A DNA stretch of 64,000 nucleotides from Burkholderiales bacterium 8X (GTDB lineage: Bacteria; Pseudomonadota; Gammaproteobacteria; Burkholderiales; Burkholderiaceae_C), in assembly GCA_902506565.1 (NCBI GenBank), contig LR732703.1, positions 1,570,525 through 1,634,524 on the forward strand. The letters are read 5' to 3'. How positions within the stretch are numbered: position 1 is the stretch's first letter; each line of letters begins with the position of its first letter. Positions 54,347 to 63,033 of the stretch are shown piece after piece. Below the pieces are notes generated by a model that saw only the letters and a program-made list of their open reading frames with translations, had not been told where the DNA came from and searched no databases. The translations under genes were made by a program, and so were the position numbers.

Positions 54347-54934
54347 TCAACCGGCCATCAGCTTCTGCACCAGTTCGGCAGTGGTCGCGGCGGCGTACTT
54401 GCGCATCAGGCGGGCCCGATGGATCTCCACGGTGCGGTGGCTGATGCCGAGCGTCCGGCCGATCTCCTTCGAGGTCAGGCCGCGCATGACCTGCGCCGCC
54501 ACCTCGCGTTCGCGGGGCGTGAGTTCGGCCTTGGCGCTGCGCCGCGAGCCCAGGTCCTCGAAGGTCCAGATGCCGGCCTCGTGCGGCGCCTCGCGGTTGA
54601 GAGCCTGGCCGCTCACGTGGCACCAGAAGGTTTCGCCGCCGATCGCGCCGTGCAGGCTGCCGAGCCTGCGCATCATCCGGTTGTCGGCATAGCGGCCGCT
54701 CGCGTTCAGGATCGGCTCCATGCGCTTGCCGATCCGCTCGAATTCGACCAGGCTCGGGTAGAGCACCCGGAACGACTGGCCGACCAGCTGGCGCGGGTCG
54801 GCTCCGAACATCTCGCACAGCCGCTCGTTGCAGTGCGCGATGGTGCGGTGGCGCGACAGCACCATGCCGATGGGTGCGGCCTCGAACGCGAGCCGGTAGT
54901 CGATCGGCGCGAGAAGGATCTCGGGTGTCTCCAT
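54347..54934 (-). CDS. PAS-LuxR transcriptional regulator
   Basis: A 195-residue regulator. An N-terminal PAS domain (about residues 10-125; A-F-E-A-A-P-I-G-M then H-C-N-E-R-L-C-E-M-F-G) is joined to a C-terminal LuxR-type helix-turn-helix (L-T-P-R-E-R-E-V-A near residues 138-146, S-H-R-T-V-E-I-H-R-A). It has no receiver domain, so it is probably a single-component sensor. It is divergent from the CoA-transferase pair with a perfect inverted repeat in the 71-bp gap, indicating control of those genes and perhaps of itself. The ligand is unknown. Confidence 0.92.
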   Translation of the reverse strand: METPEILLAPIDYRLAFEAAPIGMVLSRHRTIAHCNERLCEMFGADPRQLVGQSFRVLYPSLVEFERIGKRMEPILNASGRYADNRMMRRLGSLHGAIGGETFWCHVSGQALNREAPHEAGIWTFEDLGSRRSAKAELTPREREVAAQVMRGLTSKEIGRTLGISHRTVEIHRARLMRKYAAATTAELVQKLMAG

Positions 54935-54941
54935 TACGAAT

Positions 54942-54965
54942 TACTACGTATGCCTGTACGTAGTA
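54942..54965. promoter_or_regulatory. Perfect inverted repeat, probable operator of the PAS-LuxR regulator
   Basis: TACTACGTA (54942-54950) and TACGTAGTA (54957-54965) form a perfect 9-bp inverted repeat with a 6-nt spacer, centred between the PAS-LuxR gene and the CoA-transferase genes. It is AT-richer than its surroundings. A -10-like TAGTAT (54961-54966) overlaps its right arm. LuxR-type proteins bind such dyads as dimers; the pairing with this regulator is inferred from position. Confidence 0.72.
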
Positions 54966-55005
54966 TCGTCGGCGTTCCGCATCAACCATCTCCGGACGAG
55001 GACCC

Positions 55006-55812
55006 ATGGCCAACAAGATCTACCCTTCCGCCGACGCCGCGCTCAAGGGCGTGGTGGCCGATGGCCAGACGCTGGCCGTCGGCGGCTTCGGCCTCTGCGG
55101 CATTCCCGAGGCGCTGATCGACGCGCTGCACGACTCGGGCGTCAAGAACCTGACCTGCATCTCGAACAACGCCGGCGTCGACGGCTTCGGCCTCGGCAAG
55201 CTGCTTGGCACCCGCCAGATCAAGAAGATGATCGCGAGCTACGTCGGCGAGAACAAGGAGTTCGAACGCCAGTACCTGGCCGGCGAACTCGAACTCGAAT
55301 TCACGCCGCAAGGCACGCTGGCCGAGAAGCTTCGTGCCGGCGGCGCCGGCATTCCGGCCTTCTTCACCAAGACCGGCGTCGGCACCCAGGTGGCCGAGGG
55401 CAAGGAGCTGCGCGACTTCGGCGGCGAGACCTACGTGATGGAACATGCGCTGGTGCCCGACGTAGCCCTGGTCAAGGCCGACGTGGCCGACAAGTCCGGC
55501 AACCTGCGCTTCCGGCTCACGGCCCGCAACTTCAACCCTGCCGCGGCCATGGCCGGCAAGGTCTGCATCGTCGAGGTCGAGAAGATCGTCGAGGTCGGCG
55601 AACTGGCTCCGGACGACATCCACCTGCCGGGCATCTACGTGCATCGCATCGTGCTCAATGCCGCGCCCGAGAAGCGCATCGAGAAGCGCACCGTGAGCGC
55701 CGCCGCGCCGGTGGATGCAGTGGCCGCCAAGGTCGAGGCGCAGGCGGTCATCGCCCAGGCCGCGGCCGGCAGCGAAGTACCGGCCCCGGTCAAGAACAAC
55801 CAAGGAATTTGA
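55006..55812 (+). CDS. scoA: 3-oxoacid CoA-transferase subunit A
   Basis: A 268-residue alpha subunit of a succinyl-CoA:3-ketoacid-type CoA-transferase, with [10 protein letters not shown] near residues 26-35 and S-N-N-A-G near residues 50-54. It moves CoA from succinyl-CoA to acetoacetate or, in the pca pathway, to 3-oxoadipate; sequence alone does not separate ScoA from PcaI. The C-terminus carries an Ala/Val-rich extension of about 35 residues beyond the usual 230. The B subunit starts 1 bp after its stop. Confidence 0.93.
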   Translation: MANKIYPSADAALKGVVADGQTLAVGGFGLCGIPEALIDALHDSGVKNLTCISNNAGVDGFGLGKLLGTRQIKKMIASYVGENKEFERQYLAGELELEFTPQGTLAEKLRAGGAGIPAFFTKTGVGTQVAEGKELRDFGGETYVMEHALVPDVALVKADVADKSGNLRFRLTARNFNPAAAMAGKVCIVEVEKIVEVGELAPDDIHLPGIYVHRIVLNAAPEKRIEKRTVSAAAPVDAVAAKVEAQAVIAQAAAGSEVPAPVKNNQGI

Positions 55813-55813
55813 C

Positions 55814-56452
55814 ATGCCCTGGACGCAAGATCAGATGGCTGCGCGTGCTGCGCAGGAACTCGAAGACGGCTTCTACGTCAACCTCGGCATCGGCATCCCC
55901 ACGCTGGTCGCCAATTTCGTGGGCGACAAGGAGGTCTGGCTGCAAAGCGAGAACGGCATGCTGGGCATCGGCCCCTTTCCGACCGAGGACCAGGTCGACG
56001 CCGACCTGATCAACGCCGGCAAGCAGACCGTGACCACCATCCCCGGCTCGGCCATCTTCGGCAGCCACGACAGCTTCGCGATGATCCGCGGCGGCAAGAT
56101 CAACCTGTCGATCCTCGGCGCGATGCAGGTCAGCGCGAAGGGCGACCTGGCCAACTGGATGATCCCGGGCAAGATGGTCAAGGGCATGGGCGGCGCCATG
56201 GACCTCGTCGCCGGCGTGAAGCGCGTGATCATCCTGATGGAGCATGTCGCCCGCAAGAAGGACGGCACCGAGGACCTGAAGATCCTCGAGGAATGCACGC
56301 TGCCCCTGACCGGCGTGGGCGTGGTCGACCGGATCATCACCGACCTGGCCGTGCTCGATGTCGTGCCCGACGGCCTCAAGGTGGTCGAGCTGGCGGATGG
56401 CGTTGAGTTCGAGGCGCTGCAGGCCAAGACCGGCACCAAGCTGATTCGCTGA
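55814..56452 (+). CDS. scoB: 3-oxoacid CoA-transferase subunit B
   Basis: A 212-residue beta subunit with the catalytic Glu46 in Q-S-E-N-G-M-L-G, which forms the glutamyl-CoA thioester, and N-L-G-I-G-I-P-T near residues 23-30. Its length is standard. It completes the CoA-transferase with the gene just upstream. Acetoacetate and 3-oxoadipate are both possible acceptors; the pcaB-C-D cluster in this window lacks its own pcaIJ. AAGGAA precedes the start. Confidence 0.94.
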   Translation: MPWTQDQMAARAAQELEDGFYVNLGIGIPTLVANFVGDKEVWLQSENGMLGIGPFPTEDQVDADLINAGKQTVTTIPGSAIFGSHDSFAMIRGGKINLSILGAMQVSAKGDLANWMIPGKMVKGMGGAMDLVAGVKRVIILMEHVARKKDGTEDLKILEECTLPLTGVGVVDRIITDLAVLDVVPDGLKVVELADGVEFEALQAKTGTKLIR

Positions 56453-56469
56453 TCCGAAAGGGCGCCGCC

Positions 56470-57846
56470 GTGCCCATGGACGCGCTGCGATCGATCTGGC
56501 GCGGCACCGGCCTGCCGGACGAGGCCCTGCAACAGGTCGATCTCGCCGGGCGCGACCCGGTGCTGCCATCGTCCTTCGCGGTCGGCGCGGCCGCGCAGGC
56601 GAGCATCGCCGCAGCGGCCCTCGCGGCCTGCGAGCTGGGGCAGGTGCGGGGTACGGGCCGCCAGCAGGTGAGCGTCGACCTGGCGCACGCAGCCGCCGAA
56701 TGCATCGGCTGGTTCAGCATCGACGGCAAGGAGCCGGCGCTGTGGGACCGCTTCTCGGGCCTGTATCGAAGCGCGGACGGCTGGGTCAGGCTGCACGCCA
56801 ACTTTGCGCATCACCGCGACGGCGCTTTGCGGCTTCTGGGGCTCGATCCGCCGACCGCCGAGCGGGCCGATGCAGAAGCTGCCATGCGCCGCTGGACCTC
56901 GCTCGACTTCGAGACCGCTGCCGCCGAGGCAGGGCTGGTCGCCGCGGCGCTGCGCACCTTCGACGAGTGGGATGCGACGCCTCAGGCCGCGGCAATCGCC
57001 GCGCAGCCCTTGTTCCGCATCCGACGCATCGGCGATGCGCCGCCACTGACCCTGCCAAGCCTGTTGCCGTCCACACGACCCCTGGCGGGCGTGAAGGTGC
57101 TGGAGCTGACGCGAATCCTCGCCGGCCCGGTAGGCGGTCGTACGCTGGCCGCCCACGGTGCCGACGTGATGCTGGTGAACTCGCCGCGGCTTCCGAACAT
57201 TGCATCGATCGCGGAGACCAGCCGCGGCAAGCTCTCCGCCCATCTCGACCTGACGCTGGCGCAAGGGCGCGAAGACTTGTGGCGGCTGCTGGAGGATGCG
57301 CACGTCTTCGTGCAGGGCTATCGGCCCGGCGGGTTGGCGGCGCTCGGCTTCGATCCGGCCACGTTGGCGGCGAGGCGACCGGGCATCGTCTGCGTCTCGC
57401 TCTCGGCCTACGGCAGCGAAGGCCCGTGGGCCGGCCGCCGCGGTTTCGATTCGCTGGTGCAGACCGCGATGGGCTTCAACGCGGCAGAGGCCGAAGCCTC
57501 GGGCGCGGAAAAGCCGCGCGCCTTGCCGATGCAGATCCTCGACCAGGCCACCGGCTATCTGATGGCGATGTGCACGGCAGCGGCACTGGTTCGCCAGCAG
57601 CGCGAAGGCGGCAGCTGGCTGGCGGAGGTGTCGCTGGCGCAGACCGGCCACTGGCTGCGCGGACTCGGGCGGGTGCCCGGAGGCGGCGACATCGAGCCGG
57701 CGTCGATCGAGCCGTGGAAAACTTGCGCTACATCCGGTTTCGGCGAGCTCTCTGCGCTCGGCCACAGTGCAACGCTCGACCGGACGCCACCCGGCTGGGA
57801 CCGGCCTTCGATGCCGCCGGGCAGCCATCCGCCGGCCTGGCCCTGA
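56470..57846 (+). CDS. Family III (CaiB/BaiF-type) CoA-transferase with shuffled domain order
   Basis: A 458-residue protein. The sequence that normally opens family III CoA-transferases (L-A-G-V-K-V-L-E-L-T-R-I-L-A-G-P with G-A-D-V) only appears at residues about 205-235. Residues 30-180 instead resemble the later, small-domain part of such enzymes (G-R-Q-Q-V-S-V-D-L, then Y-R-S-A-D-G-W-V). A conserved-looking Asp lies in G-F-D-S-L-V-Q near residue 335. The reaction should be CoA transfer between carboxylates, substrate unknown. The GTG at 56470 has AAAGGG 7 bp upstream; an ATG 6 bp later is the alternative. It follows scoB by 17 bp, probably the same operon. Confidence 0.8.
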   Translation: MPMDALRSIWRGTGLPDEALQQVDLAGRDPVLPSSFAVGAAAQASIAAAALAACELGQVRGTGRQQVSVDLAHAAAECIGWFSIDGKEPALWDRFSGLYRSADGWVRLHANFAHHRDGALRLLGLDPPTAERADAEAAMRRWTSLDFETAAAEAGLVAAALRTFDEWDATPQAAAIAAQPLFRIRRIGDAPPLTLPSLLPSTRPLAGVKVLELTRILAGPVGGRTLAAHGADVMLVNSPRLPNIASIAETSRGKLSAHLDLTLAQGREDLWRLLEDAHVFVQGYRPGGLAALGFDPATLAARRPGIVCVSLSAYGSEGPWAGRRGFDSLVQTAMGFNAAEAEASGAEKPRALPMQILDQATGYLMAMCTAAALVRQQREGGSWLAEVSLAQTGHWLRGLGRVPGGGDIEPASIEPWKTCATSGFGELSALGHSATLDRTPPGWDRPSMPPGSHPPAWP

Positions 57847-58020
57847 TCACGCGTCCTGGATCGCGAACACGATCATCGACATCGCGAAGCTGAAGAGCGA
57901 CAGCGCGAGGGTCGTGAACAGGCGGCGCATGGAAGGCGAGGGCAGCGTGCGGGGCGGTCGGTGCGTGTTGAGCGCCCACCAGGACTGCCAGGAGACCGTT
58001 GGTTGAGACAGTGCGCGCAT
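57847..58020 (-). CDS. Small single-helix membrane protein (57 residues), unknown
   Basis: A 57-residue frame with a strong ribosome site (GGAGGAG, 4 bp before the ATG at 58020). The N-terminal half is polar and Trp-rich (Q-P-T-V-S-W-Q-S-W-W). The C-terminal half is one hydrophobic helix (L-F-T-T-L-A-L-S-L-F-S-F-A-M-S-M-I-V-F) ending in A-I-Q-D-A. Its stop codon abuts that of the convergent CoA-transferase. The good ribosome site and the clean helix argue that it is real. No function can be assigned. A reading from 58149 gives the same C-terminus with an unlike leader. Confidence 0.7.
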   Translation of the reverse strand: MRALSQPTVSWQSWWALNTHRPPRTLPSPSMRRLFTTLALSLFSFAMSMIVFAIQDA

Positions 58021-58149
58021 CTTGCTCCTCCATGGTTGCTCTTTAGTACTCAGAGCCGTCACCTCTGCTGAGACAGTATTACTTCCAAGGTCGCAGTGAC
58101 GAGAACCCTTCGGAGCCAAGTCGTTCAACCACCCGGGCCAAAATTGCAA

Positions 58150-59049
58150 CTATGTGCTCGCGTTGCCCATGAGCGATGGCTGCTGCCCTTCGACCGTCTC
58201 GCAGATGAAGTTCCAGGTGGCCTGCATGCGAGCGAGGTGCCGGGTCTCGGCCGAGACCGACATCCAGAACGTGCGGGTGAAGCTGGCTTGCTCCGGCAGG
58301 ATGCGGACCAGCCGGGCGTCTCCGCCCGCGATGAAGGCCGGCAGCACCGCGATGCCGGCTCCGCTCAGGGTGGCCTGGTGCTGCGCGAGGATGCTGGTGC
58401 TGCGCAGCGCGAACGAATCGGGGCGCAGCAGCTCGTCCAGGTACTGCAGTTCCTTGCTGAAGAGCAGGTCGTCCACGTAGCTGATGAAGGTGTGGCCGCG
58501 CAGGTCTTCGCGGTTCTCGATGGCCGGCTGGCTCGCCAGGTAGTCCTTGGACGCATACAGATGCAGCGAGTAATCGGTGAGCTTTCGAACCACCACCGGC
58601 CCGCGCGCCGGTCGCTCGAGCGAGATCACGATGTCGGCCTCGCGCCGTGACAGGTGCAGGAGGCGAGGCATCGCCAGCAGGTCGATGACCAGGCTCGGAT
58701 GCTGGCGCGCGAAGGCAGCGAGCCGCGGCGCGAGCACCAGGGTGCCGAAGCCTTCCGTGGCGCCGACCCGCACCAGGCCCGACAAGCCTTCTTGCGAAGC
58801 CGGCGCGGTGCTCTCGACCGCCTGGAAGGCCCGCTCCATCGCCTCGACCTGCGGCTGCAGTCGGCGACCGGCTTCGGTCAGGCGGTGGCCGCCGGCTTCG
58901 CGTGCGAAAAGCGTGGTGCCCATCTGCTTTTCGAGGGCCTGGATGCGCCGCGCGACCGTGGTGTGATCCACCGCCAGGCGCCGCGCCGCGGTGACCAGCG
59001 TGCCGGACCGGGCGAGTTCGAGGAAGAAGCGGAGGCCGTCCCAATCCAT
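58150..59049 (-). CDS. LysR-family transcriptional regulator
   Basis: A 299-residue LysR protein. The winged helix at residues about 1-60 includes [20 protein letters not shown]; the effector domain of about 200 residues follows. I chose the ATG at 59049 (M-D-W-D-G-L); a TTG 9 bp upstream is possible. It is divergent from mmsA, with an inverted repeat and a promoter in the 103-bp gap, and so is the likely activator of the valine-catabolic operon. The inducer is unknown. Confidence 0.92.
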   Translation of the reverse strand: MDWDGLRFFLELARSGTLVTAARRLAVDHTTVARRIQALEKQMGTTLFAREAGGHRLTEAGRRLQPQVEAMERAFQAVESTAPASQEGLSGLVRVGATEGFGTLVLAPRLAAFARQHPSLVIDLLAMPRLLHLSRREADIVISLERPARGPVVVRKLTDYSLHLYASKDYLASQPAIENREDLRGHTFISYVDDLLFSKELQYLDELLRPDSFALRSTSILAQHQATLSGAGIAVLPAFIAGGDARLVRILPEQASFTRTFWMSVSAETRHLARMQATWNFICETVEGQQPSLMGNAST

Positions 59050-59050
59050 G

Positions 59051-59068
59051 GTCTGCAATTATGCAGAC
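59051..59068. promoter_or_regulatory. Inverted repeat, probable LysR recognition site
   Basis: GTCTGCA-ATTA-TGCAGAC is a perfect 7-bp inverted repeat with a 4-nt spacer, starting one base before the LysR start codon. Its centre is about 64 bp upstream of the transcription start expected from the mmsA promoter (near 59124). That is the classical position of a LysR recognition site, and it suits autorepression as well. Confidence 0.7.
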
Positions 59069-59088
59069 GGCTCATGCGTATTTGTCTA

Positions 59089-59117
59089 TTGCCATGGCAA
59101 AACTGCAAAGCTAGCAT
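59089..59117 (+). promoter_or_regulatory. Predicted sigma-70 promoter of mmsA
   Basis: TTGCCA (59089-59094) and TAGCAT (59112-59117) are separated by exactly 17 bp and match consensus at five and four of six positions. The -35 lies in a perfect 12-bp palindrome TTGCCATGGCAA (59089-59100), a possible second LysR contact. The mmsA ATG is 36 bp downstream, with AGGAG before it. Confidence 0.6.
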
Positions 59118-59152
59118 CGCTCTGCACTCGCTCAAACGCAGGAGATCAAGAC

Positions 59153-60676
59153 ATGGATGCAACCACCACACCCGCGACCCAGGTCGCTTCCGTCAAATTG
59201 CTGATCGGGGGCGAGTTCGTCGAATCGCGCACCACCGAATGGCGCAACGTCGTCAACCCCGCCACGCAGGAAGTGCTGGCCCGCGTGCCCTTCGCGACGC
59301 CTGAAGAGGTCAATGCCGCGGTGGCTTCCGCCAAGGACGCCTTCAAGACCTGGCGCAAGACCCCGATCGGCGCACGGGCCCGCATCTTCCTCAAGTACCA
59401 GCAGTTGATTCGCGAACACATGAGCGAGCTGGCCGCGATACTCACCGCCGAACAGGGCAAGACCCTGCCGGACGCCGAAGGCGACGTGTTTCGCGGCCTC
59501 GAAGTGGTGGAGCATGCGGCCGGCATCGGCAACCTGCAGCTGGGCGAGCTGGCCAACAACGTGGCCAACGGTGTCGATACCTACACGCTGCTGCAGCCGC
59601 TCGGCGTCTGCGCCGGCATCACGCCCTTCAACTTCCCGGCCATGATCCCGCTCTGGATGTTCCCGATGGCGATCGTCACCGGCAACACCTTCGTGCTCAA
59701 GCCGTCCGAGCAGGACCCGATGGTCACGATGCGCCTCTGCGAGCTCGCGCTCCAGGCCGGCATTCCGCCGGGCGTGCTCAACGTGATCCACGGCGGCGAG
59801 GCGGTGGTCAACGCCATCTGCGATCACGCCGACATCAAGGCGATCTCGTTCGTCGGCTCGACCAAGGTCGGCACCCATGTCTACAACCGCGCGAGCCTCA
59901 CCGGCAAGCGGGTGCAATGCATGATGGGCGCGAAGAACCACGCGATCGTGATGCCCGACGCCAACAAGGAGCAGACCCTCAACGCGCTGGCCGGCGCCGG
60001 CTTCGGCGCTGCCGGGCAGCGCTGCATGGCGGTATCGGTCGCGGTGCTGGTCGGCGAGGCGCAGCAATGGGTTCCGGACCTGGTTGCCAAGGCCAAGACG
60101 CTCAAGGTCGGTGCCGGCACCGAGAAGGGCGTCGACGTGGGGCCGCTGGTGTCCTGCGCCGCGCACGACCGGGTCACCGGCCTGATCGAACGCGGCGAGG
60201 CCGATGGCGCCAAGCTCGAACTCGATGGCCGCAAGCCCACCGTGGCCGGCTACGAAAAGGGCAACTTCGTCGCACCGACCATCTTCTCGGGCGTGAAGCC
60301 CGGCATGTCGATCTACGAGCAGGAAATCTTCGGGCCGGTGCTGTGCCTGGCCGGCGCCGAGTCGCTCGACGAGGCGATCGAGATGATCAACGCCAACCCG
60401 AACGGCAACGGCACCGCGATCTTCACGCAGTCGGGCGCAGCGGCCCGGCGCTTCCAGGAAGAGATCGACGTGGGGCAGGTCGGCATCAACGTGCCGATCC
60501 CGGTGCCGGTGCCGATGTTCTCGTTCACCGGCTCGCGCGCTTCCAAGCTCGGCGACCTCGGCCCGTACGGCAAGCAGGTCATCATGTTCTATACCCAGAC
60601 CAAGACCGTCACGGCGCGCTGGTTCGACGACGACACCATCTCGCACGGCGTCAACACCACGATCAGCCTCAAGTAG
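59153..60676 (+). CDS. mmsA: Methylmalonate-semialdehyde dehydrogenase (CoA-acylating)
   Basis: A 507-residue aldehyde dehydrogenase of the MmsA class. Catalytic Cys291 lies in G-Q-R-C-M-A, with class motifs [12 protein letters not shown] and F-V-G-S-T-K-V-G. It converts methylmalonate semialdehyde to propionyl-CoA with NAD and CoA at the end of valine degradation. The start at 59153 has AGGAG upstream. It is first in a four-gene operon whose later genes supply earlier steps of the same path. Confidence 0.95.
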   Translation: MDATTTPATQVASVKLLIGGEFVESRTTEWRNVVNPATQEVLARVPFATPEEVNAAVASAKDAFKTWRKTPIGARARIFLKYQQLIREHMSELAAILTAEQGKTLPDAEGDVFRGLEVVEHAAGIGNLQLGELANNVANGVDTYTLLQPLGVCAGITPFNFPAMIPLWMFPMAIVTGNTFVLKPSEQDPMVTMRLCELALQAGIPPGVLNVIHGGEAVVNAICDHADIKAISFVGSTKVGTHVYNRASLTGKRVQCMMGAKNHAIVMPDANKEQTLNALAGAGFGAAGQRCMAVSVAVLVGEAQQWVPDLVAKAKTLKVGAGTEKGVDVGPLVSCAAHDRVTGLIERGEADGAKLELDGRKPTVAGYEKGNFVAPTIFSGVKPGMSIYEQEIFGPVLCLAGAESLDEAIEMINANPNGNGTAIFTQSGAAARRFQEEIDVGQVGINVPIPVPVPMFSFTGSRASKLGDLGPYGKQVIMFYTQTKTVTARWFDDDTISHGVNTTISLK

Positions 60677-60687
60677 TCCGCGTCCGG

Positions 60688-61842
60688 ATGGACTTCGAAC
60701 TTTCCGAGGAGCAGCACGCCTTCGCCCGGACCGCGCGCGAGTTCGCGAACAGCGAATTCGCGCCGCATGCGGCCCGCTGGGATGCCGAGGGCATCTTCCC
60801 GAAGGCGGAGATCGCCAAGGCCGGCGAACTCGGCTTCTGCGGCCTCTATGCACCCGAGCGGGCCGGCGGGCTCGGCCTGCCGAGGCTCGACGCCACCCTG
60901 GTGTTCGAGGAAATGGCGGCGGTCGATCCGTCGACCACCGCCTTCATCACCATCCACAACATGGCGACCTGGATGCTCGGAACCTGGGGCACCGACGCGG
61001 TCTGCGCCCGCTGGGGCGAGGAGCTGACCAGCGGCCGCAAGCTGGCCTCGTATTGCCTCACCGAGCCGGGTGCCGGCTCGGACGCCGCCGCGCTCAAGAC
61101 CCGGGCCGAGCTGCAAGGCAGCGACTACCTCATCAACGGCGGCAAGGCCTTCATCTCGGGTGCCGGCTCGACCGACGTGCTGGTGCTCATGGCGCGCACC
61201 GGCGCCGCCGGCTCGGGTGGCATCTCGGCCTTCGCGGTGCCGGCCGATGCGCCCGGCGTGAGCTACGGCAAGAAGGAGCACAAGATGGGCTGGAACAGCC
61301 AGCCCACCCGCACCATCGCCTTCGACAACGTGCGCGTGCCGGCGGACCATCTGCTCGGCAGCGAAGGCGAGGGCTTCCGGATCGCCATGAAGGGCCTCGA
61401 CGGCGGCCGCATCAACATCGCCACCTGCTCGGTCGGTGCGGCGCAAGGCGCGATCGACGCTGCCCGCCGCTACCTGCACGAACGCCAGCAGTTCGGCAAG
61501 CCGCTTGCCGGCTTCCAGGCGCTGCAGTTCAAGCTGGCCGACATGGCGACCGAGCTGGTCGCGGCGCGGCAGATGGTGCGGCTCGCTGCCAGCAAGCTCG
61601 ACCGGGCCGACCCGGACGCCAGCACCTATTGCGCCATGGCCAAGCGCTTCGCCACCGATGTCGGCTTCTCGGTCTGCAACCAAGCCCTGCAGCTGCACGG
61701 CGGCTACGGCTACCTGCGCGAATTCCCGCTCGAACGACTGGTGCGCGATACCCGCGTCCACCAGATCCTCGAAGGCACCAACGAAATCATGCGGGTCATC
61801 ATCGCGCGCAAGTTGCTCGAAGGCGACTGCGAGCTGCGCTGA
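60688..61842 (+). CDS. Isobutyryl-CoA dehydrogenase-like acyl-CoA dehydrogenase
   Basis: A 384-residue acyl-CoA dehydrogenase of the short/branched-chain class: Y-C-L-T-E-P-G-A-G-S-D near residues 123-133, R-Q-Q-F-G-K-P near residues 263-269, and the C-terminal Q-I-L-E-G-T-N-E-I-M-R with the catalytic-region Glu. In this valine operon the substrate is probably isobutyryl-CoA, giving methacrylyl-CoA and reducing ETF. It starts 11 bp after mmsA. Length and domains are standard. Confidence 0.93.
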   Translation: MDFELSEEQHAFARTAREFANSEFAPHAARWDAEGIFPKAEIAKAGELGFCGLYAPERAGGLGLPRLDATLVFEEMAAVDPSTTAFITIHNMATWMLGTWGTDAVCARWGEELTSGRKLASYCLTEPGAGSDAAALKTRAELQGSDYLINGGKAFISGAGSTDVLVLMARTGAAGSGGISAFAVPADAPGVSYGKKEHKMGWNSQPTRTIAFDNVRVPADHLLGSEGEGFRIAMKGLDGGRINIATCSVGAAQGAIDAARRYLHERQQFGKPLAGFQALQFKLADMATELVAARQMVRLAASKLDRADPDASTYCAMAKRFATDVGFSVCNQALQLHGGYGYLREFPLERLVRDTRVHQILEGTNEIMRVIIARKLLEGDCELR

Positions 61843-61870
61843 GCCTCGACTTTCCAACGCATCACCCTTC

Positions 61871-63010
61871 ATGACCGAACCTGTCGCCGAACCCCTCGCC
61901 GAACCCGTGGTCCTCTTCGAAGACCTTCCCGTCGCCGACGGCAAGCGCTTCGGCATCGCCACGCTCAACTCGCCGGCCTCGCTGAATTCGCTCTCGGTCG
62001 ACATGGTGCGGCTGCTCACGCCGAAGCTGCGCGCCTGGGCCGAGGATGACGGCGTCGTCGGCGTGATGCTGCAGGCCGCCGGCGAAAAGGCCTTCTGCGC
62101 CGGCGGCGACCTGCGCCAGCTGTACCGGACGCTGCTCGACTGCGGCGCCAACCGAAATGAATACGCCGAGCGCTTCTTCGCCGAAGAGTACGAGCTCGAC
62201 TACCTGATCCACACCTTTCCGAAGCCCTTTCTCTGCTGGGGGCACGGCATCGTGATGGGCGGCGGCGTCGGCCTCATGGCGGGCGCGTCGCACCGCGTGG
62301 TCACGTTGCAGACCCGGCTCGCCATGCCCGAGATCAACATCGGGCTCTATCCGGATGTCGGCGGCAGCTGGTTCCTCCGGCGCATGCCGGGCCGCATCGG
62401 CCTCTTTCTCGCGCTCACGGCGGCCAACCTCGCCGCCTCGGACGCGATCTTCTGCGGCCTGGCCGACCGCCTGGTGCCGCAGGAACGCAAGGCGGATGTG
62501 CTGCAAGCCATCGCGGCGGCCGACTGGCGCCGGGACCCGGCTGCCGATCGCAGCACCCTGTCCCGGCTGCTCGCCCGCGCAGGCGAAGGCTCGGTGGCGC
62601 CGCCATCGAAGCTGCGCGAGCATTTCGACGTCATCAACGGCTTGATGGCAGGAGACGACCTCGCCGACATCGCATCGCGGCTTCGAACCCTGCAAAGCGA
62701 CGACCCCTGGCTGCAGGCCGCGGGCGACACCTTCAGGAAGGGTTCGCCGAGTTCGGCCGCGTTGAGCTTCGCGCTCTGGCAACGCGTACACCGGATGTCG
62801 CTCGCCGAGGTGTTCCGGCTCGAATACTGGGCGTCGCTCGGCTTCTGCGCGAACCAGGATTTCGCGGAAGGCATCCGCGCCGTGCTGGTCGACAAGGATC
62901 GCAAGCCGAAGTGGAACCCGGCGAGCATCGACGACATCACGCCGGCCTTCATCGAGGACCACCTGCGCGAACGCGGCGAGATGGCGCCCGAGTTGGCCGG
63001 GCTGAAGTAG
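61871..63010 (+). CDS. 3-hydroxyisobutyryl-CoA hydrolase-type enoyl-CoA hydratase/isomerase
   Basis: A 379-residue crotonase-fold protein. The oxyanion-hole segments are K-A-F-C-A-G-G-D-L-R near residues 74-83 and the G-G-G-V-G region near residue 136, with P-E-I-N-I-G-L-Y-P-D-V-G-G-S near residues 155-168. The extended C-terminal domain and total length match 3-hydroxyisobutyryl-CoA hydrolase rather than simple hydratases (about 260 residues). It releases free 3-hydroxyisobutyrate for MmsB. A separate methacrylyl-CoA hydratase for the preceding step is not seen in the window. Confidence 0.92.
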   Translation: MTEPVAEPLAEPVVLFEDLPVADGKRFGIATLNSPASLNSLSVDMVRLLTPKLRAWAEDDGVVGVMLQAAGEKAFCAGGDLRQLYRTLLDCGANRNEYAERFFAEEYELDYLIHTFPKPFLCWGHGIVMGGGVGLMAGASHRVVTLQTRLAMPEINIGLYPDVGGSWFLRRMPGRIGLFLALTAANLAASDAIFCGLADRLVPQERKADVLQAIAAADWRRDPAADRSTLSRLLARAGEGSVAPPSKLREHFDVINGLMAGDDLADIASRLRTLQSDDPWLQAAGDTFRKGSPSSAALSFALWQRVHRMSLAEVFRLEYWASLGFCANQDFAEGIRAVLVDKDRKPKWNPASIDDITPAFIEDHLRERGEMAPELAGLK

Positions 63011-63033
63011 CAGCGACAACGACTGGAGACATC

